Part shown: piece after piece, positions 51,731 through 61,190 of the stretch
How the letters are laid out: the number at the start of each line of letters is the position of its first letter
Numbering within the stretch: position 1 is the stretch's first letter
Assembly: GCA_031553615.1 (NCBI GenBank)
Contig: JAVBLJ010000017.1
Span: 1-64,000 of the forward strand
DNA from: WQXF01 sp031553615
Lineage (GTDB): Bacteria; Bacillota; Clostridia; Christensenellales; Aristaeellaceae
DNA: 64,000 nucleotides
Reading direction: 5' to 3'
Position numbers and translations under genes: made by a program
The notes under the pieces: generated by a model
Database searches by the model: none
What the model saw: the letters and a program-made list of their open reading frames with translations, nothing else
Told to the model about the DNA's origin: nothing

Positions 51731-53248
51731 GTGTGCGCGTAAAACATCGTGTAAGCGAAATTCGACCTGTCCTACCCGAGCAATGCGAAAACTTACGAAT
51801 CGTGGCAGCCGTACCGGCGGCAGCCCAACCCATTTCCCCTTAATGGTGCTGCTGCGCGAGCAGGGTGGCGGTATGCGCGCCGTGTCCGAACCGGCGTGCA
51901 TGCCGACGGCCTGAACGCGCAATCCTATCTGGCGGGAAATGGGATCATCCAACCTGTTCACCCCATAGGATGTTCAGCGAGGCCAGCACCGAGTCCCAGT
52001 TGCGATGCCGAATCGTCCACTTCTTGCTGATATTCTGCGATGCCAAGTATAGCATCTTCAGCAGGCTCTGATCATTGGGAAAGCTTCCCTTCGTCTTGGT
52101 GACTTTGCGGAACTGACGGTGCAACCCCTCGATGGCGTTGGTGGTGTAAATGATTCGACGCACTTCCGGCGGATAGGCGTAAAACGTGGACAGGATATCC
52201 CAGTTGGTCTCCCAGCTCTTGACCCCGGAGGGATACTTTTTCTCCCAGGTTTCCTTTAACTCCATCAGGTGCGAAAAGGCTTCTTCCTCAGTGGCCGAAC
52301 CGTAGATCATTTTCAGATCGGCGACGAATGCCTTGATATCCTTCCAACTGACAAAGCGCGTGCTGGAGCGGATTTGATGGATGATGCACCGCTGAATCCC
52401 CGCCTTGGGAAACGCCGCCCCGATAGCTTCGCGAAAGCCGTTCAAACCGTCCACACAGAACAGATAAACCGCCTTCACGCCTCGACTTTTCAACTCGTTT
52501 AGCACCGATAGCCAGAACTTTGAGGTCTCATTTTCACCAATCCAAATCCCTAGAATTTCCTTATATCCCTCCATGTTGACGCCCAGCACCACATACGCTG
52601 CCTTGGTGATGACCCGGCCATCTTCTCGCACTTTATAGTGTACCGCATCCATGAATACGAATGGATACACCTCATCCAACGCCCGGCTCTGCCATTCCAC
52701 GATCTGAGGGATGATCCGTTCGCTAATCTTGCTCACCAGTTCCGGCGATATCTCCACATCATACAGTGCCTTTATTTGCTCGGCGATATCCTTCTGGCTC
52801 ATCCCTGCCGCATACAGACCAAGAATCTTTTCTTCCATCCCGTCCGCGTTCCGGCTGTACTTGCCGATGATCTTGGGCTCAAACTCGCCCTTCCGATCAC
52901 GCGGTACGGTTACCGCCACCTCGCCCAGCTGCGTTTTGACGGTTTTGGTCGTGTGCCCGTTTCGGTAGTTCCGCGGCTTTCCCGTCGCTTCCTCTTCTCG
53001 TCGCTCCTGCTTTTCGTACCCCAACGTGCTATCCATTTCAGCTTCCAGTACCTCGGCTAGCACATCTGAAAACATCGCCTTGATCGCCGTCATGATGTCT
53101 CCTGTGCTCTTGAACTCCTCGCTCTCGATGAGCTCCTTGATGATCTCCCTTGGTATGCGTTTCATGTCGAATCCCTCCTGGCTTTCCTTGGGTGTTACCC
53201 CTATTATTGCCAGGTCGTTTCTCTTTTACACATCTTTTTCCGCGCCGT
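51731..53248 (-). mobile_element. IS256-family insertion sequence
   Basis: About 1518 bp with imperfect terminal inverted repeats (left GTGTGCGCGTAAAACATC, right, reversed, ACGGCGCGGAAAAAGATG, both followed by GTGTAA and then a CGACCTG block) flanked by CCTATGGTA on each side. It carries one intact transposase gene and about 214 bases of non-coding DNA on its left side. Confidence 0.85.
51945..53165 (-). CDS. IS256-family (mutator-type) transposase
   Basis: 406 aa, full length. The DDE catalytic residues are visible in FMDAVHYKVRED, YLFCVDGLNGFREA and YTTNAIEGLHRQFRK, with the family CIIHQIRSSTRFV motif between the second and third. No frameshift or stop, so the element may still be active. 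The ATG has GGAGGGATTCGAC upstream. It inserted antisense to the DUF5107 gene. Confidence 0.95.
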   Translation of the reverse strand: MKRIPREIIKELIESEEFKSTGDIMTAIKAMFSDVLAEVLEAEMDSTLGYEKQERREEEATGKPRNYRNGHTTKTVKTQLGEVAVTVPRDRKGEFEPKIIGKYSRNADGMEEKILGLYAAGMSQKDIAEQIKALYDVEISPELVSKISERIIPQIVEWQSRALDEVYPFVFMDAVHYKVREDGRVITKAAYVVLGVNMEGYKEILGIWIGENETSKFWLSVLNELKSRGVKAVYLFCVDGLNGFREAIGAAFPKAGIQRCIIHQIRSSTRFVSWKDIKAFVADLKMIYGSATEEEAFSHLMELKETWEKKYPSGVKSWETNWDILSTFYAYPPEVRRIIYTTNAIEGLHRQFRKVTKTKGSFPNDQSLLKMLYLASQNISKKWTIRHRNWDSVLASLNILWGEQVG

Positions 53249-53257
53249 CCTATGGTA

Positions 53258-54948
53258 TGCTGCTTTTTAGACGCGGACTTTTTGCACAGGCAGAGGCATG
53301 CTTCCTAAAGGCGACAGAACGGCTTACAGAACGCAACCCAAACCCCTTCGATGGTGAAGCGTACTTTAACTTGGGATTATGCCTTTTATACCAGGAACGC
53401 TTGGATGAAGCATATAATGCATTCTATAAAGCCACCTGGAACGAAGCACAGCAAGGGGCAAGCTTCTATTACCTTGCCTGCATATCCTCAAGGCAGAAGA
53501 AAAGACAGCAGGCCATACGTTTTTTTGAAGCGTCTATTGAGCGTAACCATCGCAATGTAAAAGCCCGCAGTCTTTTAGGTGCACATAAAGGGGATCGCGA
53601 TTGGCTTTCTGCAAATGTACAACTCAATCCTTTCGATTACCTATCTCGAATGGAGTTGGGCGAAGATATAAGCGCACTTTGCCGTAACGATGCACACACT
53701 TTGTTGAACATTGCCCATGATTACGCAGAAGCGGGTCTGTATGGGCGTGCGCTGGCAGTGCTGTCATTAGCGCAAAAGGGTAATCCCTTGGTTCACTATT
53801 ATTGCGCATACTATCTTTCCCGATCAGGAAAGTCTGGCGAAGCCTCGCTGCGTGCCGCTGCAAGCGAATCGTCCCTATACTGCTTTCCAAACAAATTGAA
53901 TGACATTGCGGTCCTCCGCTTTGCTATAGAGCACAATCCTTGCGATGCGAAAGCACCGTACTACTTGGCGTGCCTATTTTATGATCGCAAACGCTACTCT
54001 GAAGCACAGTTGCTCTGGGAGCAAAGCGTAGGTATTGATTCCTCCTTCCCAACGGCCTGGCGTAACCTGGCGCTATGCTATTTTAACAAGACAAAAGAAC
54101 CCCAACGGGCTATTGACGCCCTGGAAAAGGCTTTCCTTCTGGATACAGCCGATGCCCGTGTGATGCTGGAATTGGATCAACTTCATTTAAAGATGGGTTA
54201 CACACCACTGGAACGCTTGAAACTGTTCGATCAATATCCAGATACATGGGTAAAACGAGATGATTTGTGTGTGGAGCGAGCAGCCTTGTTGAATCAACTG
54301 GAGAGATATGAGGACGCTTTGCAACTTATAATGGAACGTAGATTTCATCCTTGGGAAGGTGGAGAAGGAAAGGTTACTGCACAGTATATTTATGCCCTTC
54401 GAAAGCTGGCCCAAAAAGATGCGCAAACAGACAGGACTCGCGAAGCAGAACGGAAACTTCGACAAGCGTTAGTTTTCCCGAAAAATCTCGGAGAGGGAAA
54501 GCTTGATGGGCAGAAAGATAACGACATTCATTACGATCTTGGGTGCGTTTTGGAAGAGATGGGAAGGATTAAGGAAGCACAGGATGAATGGGTATTGGCT
54601 ACGGAGGGGGAGATGGAGCTTACAAGCGCCATGTATTATAATGATCAACCTGCGGAGTTGATTTACTATAAAGGGCTTGCGTTAAAAAAATTAGGGCGAG
54701 AAAACGAAGCGCTTGCTACCTTCCAAAGGCTCATTGATTATGGAGAAGCGCATCTTTTAGATGAAATGGAAATTGACTACTTTGCCGTCTCTCTGCCCAA
54801 TCTACAGATATTTGAAGAAGACCTAAGCGCGCTCAACCGCATGCATTGCGAGCAACTGATCACGCTTGGAAGACAGGGAGAAAGCTGCCTCCTAGAAAAA
54901 AGCACTGTGTGGCGCTCTGGAACAATTGCTGAGAGCCTTGGCGTTTAA
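53258..54948 (+). pseudogene. DUF5107/TPR protein, 3' part after the IS256-family insertion
   Basis: 563 codons of tetratricopeptide-type sequence (RRGLFAQAEACFLKATERL, AYFNLGLCLLYQERLDEAY, and many later Ala/Leu/Tyr-patterned 34-residue units), ending with TAA at 54946-54948. It has no start codon or ribosome-binding site of its own beyond internal ATGs and continues the frame cut at 51730. Upstream codons that appear joined to it belong to the insertion element. Confidence 0.83.
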
Positions 54949-55311
54949 CCAGAGATTCCACTGTTATATAGTATCAACGAAATGCAGCCTATGTCTATTT
55001 GGCAAACCCGTTTTGTTTTGCAGGAGGAGTAATGTGATTCTTGAAAACGAAATACTACGCCTAATTGTAATGCCTGAATGTGGAGGCAAAACCCGGCCTT
55101 GAACTCAATGCGCTTGTCGCTGGCGGTGTTGAGGGTAAATGGCCCGCAACCTGGCGGTATACGGCCTTGAACTCCTCCCGGTTGCGGTAGCGCAGTTCAG
55201 TCTTGTCCAAAAAGCAGGCATCGGGATTCTGGGCGTACAGTTGCCTGTACGTCTGCTCGACCTCATTGATTTCCTTTATGCGGCGTTTTCAGTCCGGCAA
55301 GTTCGCACTCC
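54949..55311. other. Scar region: 5' stub of another carbohydrate gene plus unassigned remnant
   Basis: No complete gene. AGGAGGAGTAAT precedes a GTG at 55034 that opens a short plus-strand frame (ILENEILRLIVMPECGGK) resembling the first strands of a DUF5107 or aldose-epimerase protein, ended by TGA at 55101. Beyond that the DNA changes character. A minus-strand frame (about 55135-55290, KEINEVEQTYRQLYAQNP...) looks protein-like but has no start, and I do not recognise it. Confidence 0.45.
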
Positions 55312-56835
55312 CTATGCCTTTTTGATCTGGATGGCCATGTACGGCTTGCCCGGCAGTTCCACAACGAAGCGGCCCTTGAACACGCCGCGCGAATCTATGG
55401 TCATCTCCCAGGTGTCGAGCACGGTGACCTCGTAGTCCGTGCTGTCGTCGAAGTGAAAGTCCCGGCTGGATGGGCGCATGAAGCTGTAGTAGTATAGATA
55501 GTACCCACGCTCGGTGACCGTTTCCGGCACGGCGCACACCTCGTCCCAGCCGCAGCGCTCGTAGGGCCTGAGTCCAACCCCCGGCGTCTGCTTCAGTATA
55601 TCAAGAAGGAAAGTAAAGCGCAAGGCACTCTCGCCGTACAGCTTGCCGCCGTGCGACCACCATAGAAGCCCGCTTTCGTTGAGCAGCGTCTCCGAATGGC
55701 CGGGGTGCCCACCGCGCAGCGCGCCCTCCCAGAATCGGCGCAGCATCTCCTGGCCGGTGATGTTGCCCCAACCGTAGGGGATGTTGCCCTCGTAGGCGAT
55801 TTCGTCCAGCACCACGGGCTTCCGGTAGCGCTGGCGCCACTCGTTCACCAGTTCGCTCGTCTTGTACAGGTCCTGGCGCTGGATGCTGCAATGGGTGATC
55901 CATGGGCGGTTGTGGTCATAAAACGATACACAGTTGTGAATGGAGCGCAGCCGCCGGTACGGGTCGCTGTTGCAGATCACCTCCGCGATCCGTTCCCAGT
56001 CCTGAAGGCTCTTTTGGGGCATCAAGTCGTATTCATTGGCCAGCGACCACCATATATTGCGATAGGCGGCGAACCGGGCGATGACGTAGCGTAGGTAGAA
56101 CGCGTCCTGCTCGTGCGTCATGCAGGAGAACCCCCAGCGGTCGTAGGGGTGCATCAGGATCAGATCGGCCTCGATGCCTAGATCTCGCAGTACGCCGATG
56201 CAACTCTCAATGTGCTTGAAGTGTGCAGGGTTGAACCTCCCAAAATCCCACGTGTTGCCCTCCGTCTTGCCGGTGTAGCTCTGAAAGTTCTCGTCGGTGA
56301 GCACACCGGAGTCCATCGGCGTGCCCACGTAAGGATACGAGCGCGGTTCCTTAAGGTTATAAGGATAGTGCTTGGGGAATACGCAGAACCGTATTTTGTT
56401 GAAAGGGCTGCGCTTCAGCGTCTCGATCGTCTGTGCGATCACCTCGTCCGACTGGTGCGTTCAAACGTAGCAGGTGGTGCCGATGGAGTAGTAGGGTGTG
56501 CCGTCCTCGTAGGCGAAGGCACACTGATTGGCCACAAGCACAGGGCCGTGGTTGTCTTGGGATGCAGGCAGCACCAGAAAACTGCCGCGGAACGCCTCGC
56601 TCGAAAAGCTGCTCTGAACCAAGAACTGGTATTCCCCTTCAAACGACGGCATGAACCGCACCGCAAATCGCCCACAGCCGTCGTAGAACCCTTCGACCTC
56701 GACGCGCTCTTGCGCGCCCTCGAATGTCGCGCTGATGGACTGATCCGTGAACGGATTGCCGTCTGCCGGCCCCACGCAAGCGAACTCCCAAACATCCCAC
56801 TTTTCGACTTGCTGGGCGTATGTCATGTCGTTCAT
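55312..56835 (-). pseudogene. DUF5060/DUF4038 glycoside hydrolase with one internal TGA
   Basis: 507 codons plus an in-frame TGA at 56461-56463. The first part (MNDMTYAQQVEKWDVWEF to GTPYYSIGTTCYV) is a DUF5060 beta-sandwich; after the stop the frame continues THQSDEVIAQTIETLKRSP with the DUF4038-type TIM barrel (FPKHYPYN, LILMHPYDRWGFS, WWSLANEYDL, DEIAYEGNIPYGWGN, WWSHGGKLYGESALRF). Members of this group have Trp between CYV/CYA and THQ, so TGG to TGA is the simplest explanation. Catalytic candidates are Glu in ANEYD and DEIAYEG. Belongs to the decayed glycan locus. Confidence 0.8.
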
Positions 56836-56857
56836 TGTGCTTCTCCAGTCAATCTTG

Positions 56858-56950
56858 TTATTCTTTCACGCTGCCCAGCGTGATGCCGGTGATGAAATAC
56901 TTTTGCAAAAACGGATAGATCAGCAAGATGGGCAGCGCGCCAATGATCTG
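56858..56950 (-). pseudogene. Last ~30 codons of a carbohydrate ABC-transporter permease
   Basis: The minus strand encodes IIGALPILLIYPFLQKYF then ITGITLGSVKE and a TAA stop. This is the characteristic end of MalG/LplC-type sugar permeases. Everything upstream is lost; at about 56950 it is joined to a transposase fragment. It lies directly upstream of the DUF5060 gene, consistent with an original transporter-hydrolase operon. Confidence 0.65.
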
Positions 56951-57237
56951 CTATCCCTTGCTTGCGATAGTCCCCTAACAAATGGCTTACCATTGATTTG
57001 CTTACGCCGTGTTCCAAGGCTACTTCCTCAAGCTTTTTCTTGCCCGTACCGACTGTTTGCAAGATCAGCAACCGTCGATAGTCCTGTTTCTTCTTCGCTT
57101 GTTTCATCGCTTCATGGATTTCTTGCTCCTGCTCTTGTGTGAATGTTACCTGTTTCCTTGCCATCTTTCATCACCCATATCTATTATATCCCATCTGGAT
57201 GATTATGGCATCGTTTATTTGAAATTGGTATTAGACT
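56951..57237 (-). mobile_element. 5' remnant of an IS630-type element with truncated transposase
   Basis: The ATG at 57164 starts about 71 codons (MARKQVTFTQEQEQEIHEAM, then EEVALEHGVSKSMVSHLL, a helix-turn-helix) typical of the N-terminus of IS630-like transposases, after which the frame passes into unrelated permease sequence. A likely terminal sequence (ACTAATACC-N-like, near 57200-57237) precedes the gene. The DDE part is missing. The segment 57238-57328 shows only a weak hairpin. Confidence 0.55.
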
Positions 57238-57328
57238 CTTTGAATGAGCCAGCGGCGACATCAGGGTGATCAGCATTTCGCAACGATATAGCAAAACGAG
57301 CCGCTTTGCAGCGACCCATCCATGCCAT

Positions 57329-57495
57329 TTACAGCTTGTGTAGCCACTCGTTCTGCAGCTGGATCGCGTGCTTTGCGATGCGCGATATATGCGAGCGCGA
57401 GATGCCCAGTATCTTGGCGGTCTCGTGCGGTGGGCGCACGATGCCGTCGATCAGGGTAATCTCGTTGCCGTCGCCGTCCACGCTGAAATGATGGC
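57329..57495 (-). pseudogene. 3' fragment of a sporulation-type sigma factor gene
   Basis: About 50 codons ending in TAA: VDGDGNEITLIDGIV then RPPHETAKILGISRSHISRI and AKHAIQLQNEWLHKL. The first block resembles the DKEGNEI(S/T)LID region and the second the region 4.2 helix-turn-helix of SigE/SigK-type factors, but the intervening segment of about 60 residues is missing. No start codon. It is a decayed, internally deleted copy. Confidence 0.5.
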
Positions 57496-57569
57496 AAAAT
57501 CGAAACATCCAGAAAGCCGTATCTTCATTTCCGGAGGCGCTTCTGGCACGCAGAATCGTTAGAACGAAA

Positions 57570-58676
57570 TCATTTAACGCTCAGAATAACATCGCAGATG
57601 CGATCAACATCATCTATCGTTAGTTCTTCGTACATCGGTAGCGTCAAAATATTCATCGAGACGTCATGCGCAATCGGAGTCTCTGCGTTCTGCATACCCG
57701 CATAACAGCTCAACTCATTAATCGCAGGGTAAAAATACTTCCGTGCAAAGATGTCATTCTGCTTCAACTCTTGAAAAACATCATCTCGACTTTTTCCGAA
57801 AACACCATAGTCAAAGTAAACAGGATAATAAGCATAGTTTGCTGTGACATCCTCCTGCTGCTTGCATAACCTGATTCCCGGAATATTGCCAAGCCGTTCG
57901 TTGTAGTGTTCATGCACCGCCTTTCTCTTCACAATGCAATCACTCATACGACGAAGGTTGCAAATACCCATTGCTGCCCGGAATTCGTCTAGCTTTGCGT
58001 TGCCGCCGATCCCTAGAACATCATTTTCGCCATGGATTCCAAAGTTTTTCAGATCGTGAAGTTTCGTCCTATACTCCTTATCGCCAAATGCAATCGCACC
58101 ACCCTCAACCGTGTTAAAAACTTTCGTCGCATGAAAGCTGAACATAGATGCATCGCCAAAGTTGCCTATGCCAACACCTTTATAAGAAACGCCAAAGGTG
58201 TGAGCCGCATCATAAATCACCATCAGATTGTGCCTTTTCGCGATTTTTTCTATTGCCTCTACATCACATACATGTCCATATACATGGACAGGCACAATGG
58301 CAACCGTCTTGTCCGTAATCAATGCTTCGATTTTTTCGGGATCAATTGTGTAATCATCGTGTTTTATGTCACAAAATATGGGGGTCAAATTATTTCTTGT
58401 GATTGCATGCGTTGTAGAAACAAATGTAAATGGAGTTGTAATGATTTCCCCGCCTTTTTCCTTCAGCCCCAACGCATCAATCGCCATTTCGAGTGCCATA
58501 TGACCGTTTACAAACAACGATAGTTCCGGTACGCCAAGATAATCAATAAGTTGCTGCTGTAACTTTTTATAGACCGGACCCATGTTCGTCATCATGCGGC
58601 TCGCAAAAATAGGTCTAATCTCTTCGATATACTCCTCAAGAGTAGGCATAGATGAGCGCGTAACAAAAACGGACAT
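57570..58676 (-). CDS. DegT/DnrJ/EryC1/StrS-family aminotransferase
   Basis: 368 aa PLP-dependent sugar aminotransferase. Segments: MGPVYKKLQQQLIDYLGVPE, the TTPFTFVSTTHAI loop, DAAHTFGVSYKG and the PLP-lysine region FSFHATKVFNTVEGGAI, plus GGNAKLDEFRAAMG. It would aminate a nucleotide-linked keto-sugar for a surface glycan or antibiotic-like sugar; no partner genes (dehydratase, acetyltransferase) are nearby. ATG at 58676 with GGAGAAAG upstream. Composition is clearly more AT-rich than the flanking core genes, which suggests recent acquisition. Confidence 0.9.
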   Translation of the reverse strand: MSVFVTRSSMPTLEEYIEEIRPIFASRMMTNMGPVYKKLQQQLIDYLGVPELSLFVNGHMALEMAIDALGLKEKGGEIITTPFTFVSTTHAITRNNLTPIFCDIKHDDYTIDPEKIEALITDKTVAIVPVHVYGHVCDVEAIEKIAKRHNLMVIYDAAHTFGVSYKGVGIGNFGDASMFSFHATKVFNTVEGGAIAFGDKEYRTKLHDLKNFGIHGENDVLGIGGNAKLDEFRAAMGICNLRRMSDCIVKRKAVHEHYNERLGNIPGIRLCKQQEDVTANYAYYPVYFDYGVFGKSRDDVFQELKQNDIFARKYFYPAINELSCYAGMQNAETPIAHDVSMNILTLPMYEELTIDDVDRICDVILSVK

Positions 58677-59323
58677 CTTCTTTCTCCTTCCATTGCAAAA
58701 AGGCATTTGTAGTTTTTTCATGTTAGTACTCATTGCAACGCACTTCAATGCCGAAATAAGGTTCCCGTTTCAAAACATCAAGTCACCGTTTGCTCAATAT
58801 ACTAAAAAACGGCTAAGAAATATTCGCCGTTTCATGCAGCAGGTTATTTTTCTTAATCCGATAATCAAATGCAGCGCACTTCCCCCAACGCGTCCAAATA
58901 CAAAACCTCTCAGAATCCCCATTTGTTACTAGAAGATTGTACACCATTCCCCTCGTGAAATAAAGCGCGAGTTATTACTAAACAAAAACAAATTCTTGTA
59001 TGCCGAAACATCTGTTAACCAATGCTCGCATTATCCTTTTGGTCTTACCATTGTTCACTGTCTATTGCTTTTGAAACACGCCCTAGGCGAAAATCGTCCA
59101 CTTGCTTGTTGGGACCACGTCTCATACCTTTTAGATCACACAATTCCATTGTGCGGCTGGGCGTCCCACGGACGCTTTCGTAGAGCAACAGCATCCATCC
59201 TCTTTTGCATTAGATTGGATACTTCTCATCCGCGTTTGCACTAGTTGGATACTTCTCGCATGCCTAGTTCATTCTTTTGTAATATTTTTTTCGTTTCTTT
59301 TCTATGAACCTCCGCATGCCCGA
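58677..59323. other. AT-rich 650-bp gap without a recognisable gene
   Basis: Short frames here lack ribosome-binding sites and protein-like composition. The right end contains a roughly 30-bp tandem duplication (59206-59262) with TTGGATACTTCTC in each copy. The left part must hold the aminotransferase promoter, but I could not fix it with confidence. Confidence 0.5.
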
Positions 59324-60448
59324 CTATGCTTCCGCCATCCACAGGCGTGAATCGGTGCCGCGCAGCTTGCACAAGGCTTCCACAAAGAAATAGTCACCGT
59401 AAAGAATATTCACATGCCGGCCCGCCCCGTCGTCGTGGTAGGAAGCCGTACATTTTTGTAATATACCCGGGCTGTTTTCCGACCAGTCCGCACAAAGGGC
59501 ATCCATGGCCTGCAGCATACGCAATGCGGCCGCGCGGTATTTCGCGCCCGCCTCGCCGCCCACAGCCTCCGCCAAATCCAGCAGCCCGCTGGCCGCGCAG
59601 GCCGAGGCAATGTTATCAAAGCGCTCCTCCTCTGGCGGTTGGGAGAAATCACAATCCGTCAGTCCATCCGGGCGAATGTGGGCAATAAAGTAATCCGCCA
59701 CCCGACGGGCGGCCTCCAAATCCCTGCATTCGCCGCCGTTGCGGTAATTTAGCGTAAAGCCATGGAGCGCCCAGGCCTGCCCTCTGGACCAGCTTGAGCC
59801 CACGCTATACCCTTGTCCGCGAGGCTTTTCCAGCGGTGCGCCGGTAACTGGATCGAAAATGACAATATGGTGACAGCTGCCGTCCTCCCGAATGAATTCC
59901 CGCAGCGTTGTGTCCGCGTGGATGCGCGCTATCTTGGCAAAGCGAGGATCCCCGGTTTGCTTGCTGGCCCAATGCAACAGGTTTAGGTTCATCATGCAAT
60001 CAATGATCGTCCAGCCCGGCCTGCCTCCATTCCAAGCGCAAATAAACCCTGCCGGATTGAAACGCCCGGCCAGTAAGTTGGCGGCGTGGAGCGTGTGCGC
60101 AAAGGCCGCCTTGTCGCCGGTAAAACGATGGTGTGCACCGGCGGAAAGCATGTACATGAAGCCCACGTCGTGATTCAGCAACTCAAAGCTGAGCAACTCC
60201 TGCACCAGAAGAGCCTCCACCCGCAGCGCTTCCTGCCGGAAGGTCTGCTCCTGGGTAGCCCCGTACAGCTCCCACATCAGCCCTGGCCAGAACCCTCCCG
60301 TCCACCAACTGTTTCCATCAAAAGGAGCGGGAACCCATCGGCCATTCTCGCTTTGATAGGGAATCACATCCTGCCTCTCAGCTAGCATGGCGGAGCGCAG
60401 GAATTTTTGAACGGTTTTTCGAAAAATGTCTTCGAGCCATTCTTGCAT
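59324..60448 (-). CDS. Glycoside hydrolase family 88 (unsaturated glucuronyl/rhamnogalacturonyl hydrolase)
   Basis: 374 aa (alpha/alpha)6-barrel enzyme. NHDVGFMYMLSAG and GWTIIDCMMNLNLLHWAS place the two Asp residues used by GH88 enzymes for hydration of the unsaturated uronic acid; SSWSRGQAWALHGF and YGDYFFVEALCKL are further family motifs. No signal peptide, so it works on imported disaccharides from pectin or glycosaminoglycan lyases. It is the only intact hydrolase of the carbohydrate locus. ATG with AGAGGTAATAGAAT upstream. Confidence 0.88.
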   Translation of the reverse strand: MQEWLEDIFRKTVQKFLRSAMLAERQDVIPYQSENGRWVPAPFDGNSWWTGGFWPGLMWELYGATQEQTFRQEALRVEALLVQELLSFELLNHDVGFMYMLSAGAHHRFTGDKAAFAHTLHAANLLAGRFNPAGFICAWNGGRPGWTIIDCMMNLNLLHWASKQTGDPRFAKIARIHADTTLREFIREDGSCHHIVIFDPVTGAPLEKPRGQGYSVGSSWSRGQAWALHGFTLNYRNGGECRDLEAARRVADYFIAHIRPDGLTDCDFSQPPEEERFDNIASACAASGLLDLAEAVGGEAGAKYRAAALRMLQAMDALCADWSENSPGILQKCTASYHDDGAGRHVNILYGDYFFVEALCKLRGTDSRLWMAEA

Positions 60449-60600
60449 ATTCTATTACCTCTAAAGAGATATTTTCCCACACGGTTCTTTCTCCATTGCC
60501 AGTGCCCAGTACCGCAGATATCAACACCGTATCGCCGGGGGCAATAGCGGCTGTAAGCGTGGGCAAAAAGGTCAGCTTTCAGCCGGAACGGCAGAAACCC
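60449..60600 (-). other. Possible 3' remnant of a gene upstream of GH88
   Basis: A minus-strand frame (LTAAIAPGDTVLISAVLGTG then ENISLEV) resembles a beta-sandwich terminus, but an in-frame TGA lies at its start and no gene body precedes it. Family unknown. Confidence 0.25.
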
Positions 60601-60632
60601 ATCCGATATCACTGCAAGCGCGGCTCTTTATG

Positions 60633-60667
60633 AAAAAAGCCTGGCTCCCGCAAAGCGGTGCCAGGCT
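60633..60667 (-). terminator. Terminator of the chagasin-like gene
   Basis: Minus-strand hairpin AGCCTGGC...GCCAGGCT with an internal bulge (60639-60667) followed by six T, 31 bases after the stop. Confidence 0.8.
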
Positions 60668-60697
60668 CTCGCTATCGCTTTTTGTTGCGCCTGGCGG

Positions 60698-61132
60698 CTA
60701 CTCCACCACGATCGTGTAGGTGATCAGCGTATCCTCGGCGCTGTCCTCCATCCAGGAGCGCTTGTAGCGGAAGGTAATCTCGCTCTCCCCCAGGGTCAGT
60801 GCGCGAATGTAGTAATGCTGCATACCGCCGGAGCCGACCATGCCGGCCTCTGCAGGGGATACCTCGTACCCTTCGGCGACCACGGTGGCGATGGTCTCAT
60901 CGGCAATCGCATAGAACCACCCATACCCCGTGGTGGCGTTCGCATCCAGCGTGATATGGATGACGTCGCCCACCTGAATCGCCAAATCCCCCTCCGTCAG
61001 CTCCAAATCCTCGCAGGTGACGAGCTCGACCTTTTCGTTCGCCTGATACTCACCTTCCGTCGAATCCGCCAGAGCGGGCACCAAGCTCAGCATCACCAGG
61101 GCCGCTAGCACCATTGATAGCAGTCTCCGCAT
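60698..61132 (-). CDS. Secreted chagasin-type (I42) cysteine protease inhibitor
   Basis: 144 aa with a signal peptide (LLSMVLAALVMLSLVPALA). The mature domain has the three binding loops of I42 inhibitors: NATTGYGW (loop BC, NPTTGY-like), GMVGSGGMQHYYIRA (loop DE, GxGG) and RYKRSW (loop FG). Chagasin-family proteins block papain-like cysteine proteases; in bacteria they probably guard against host or competitor proteases or regulate a secreted one. An AGGAGGAATGA-type site lies before the ATG. Monocistronic with its own terminator. Confidence 0.82.
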   Translation of the reverse strand: MRRLLSMVLAALVMLSLVPALADSTEGEYQANEKVELVTCEDLELTEGDLAIQVGDVIHITLDANATTGYGWFYAIADETIATVVAEGYEVSPAEAGMVGSGGMQHYYIRALTLGESEITFRYKRSWMEDSAEDTLITYTIVVE

Positions 61133-61190
61133 CGTTCATTCCTCCTCAGAAATATTTCGCCCCCCCCGAAGGTTCGTTCGAGGGCATGCA

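Noticed and set aside
53026..53257. Open frame continuing upstream of the TPR sequence
   Set aside because: These codons belong to the IS256-family element and are antisense to its transposase; the native gene continues at 51730 instead.
56461..56463. Selenocysteine or Trp recoding of TGA
   Set aside because: The conserved residue is Trp rather than Cys, no SECIS-like hairpin stands out after the codon, and TGA terminates other genes here.
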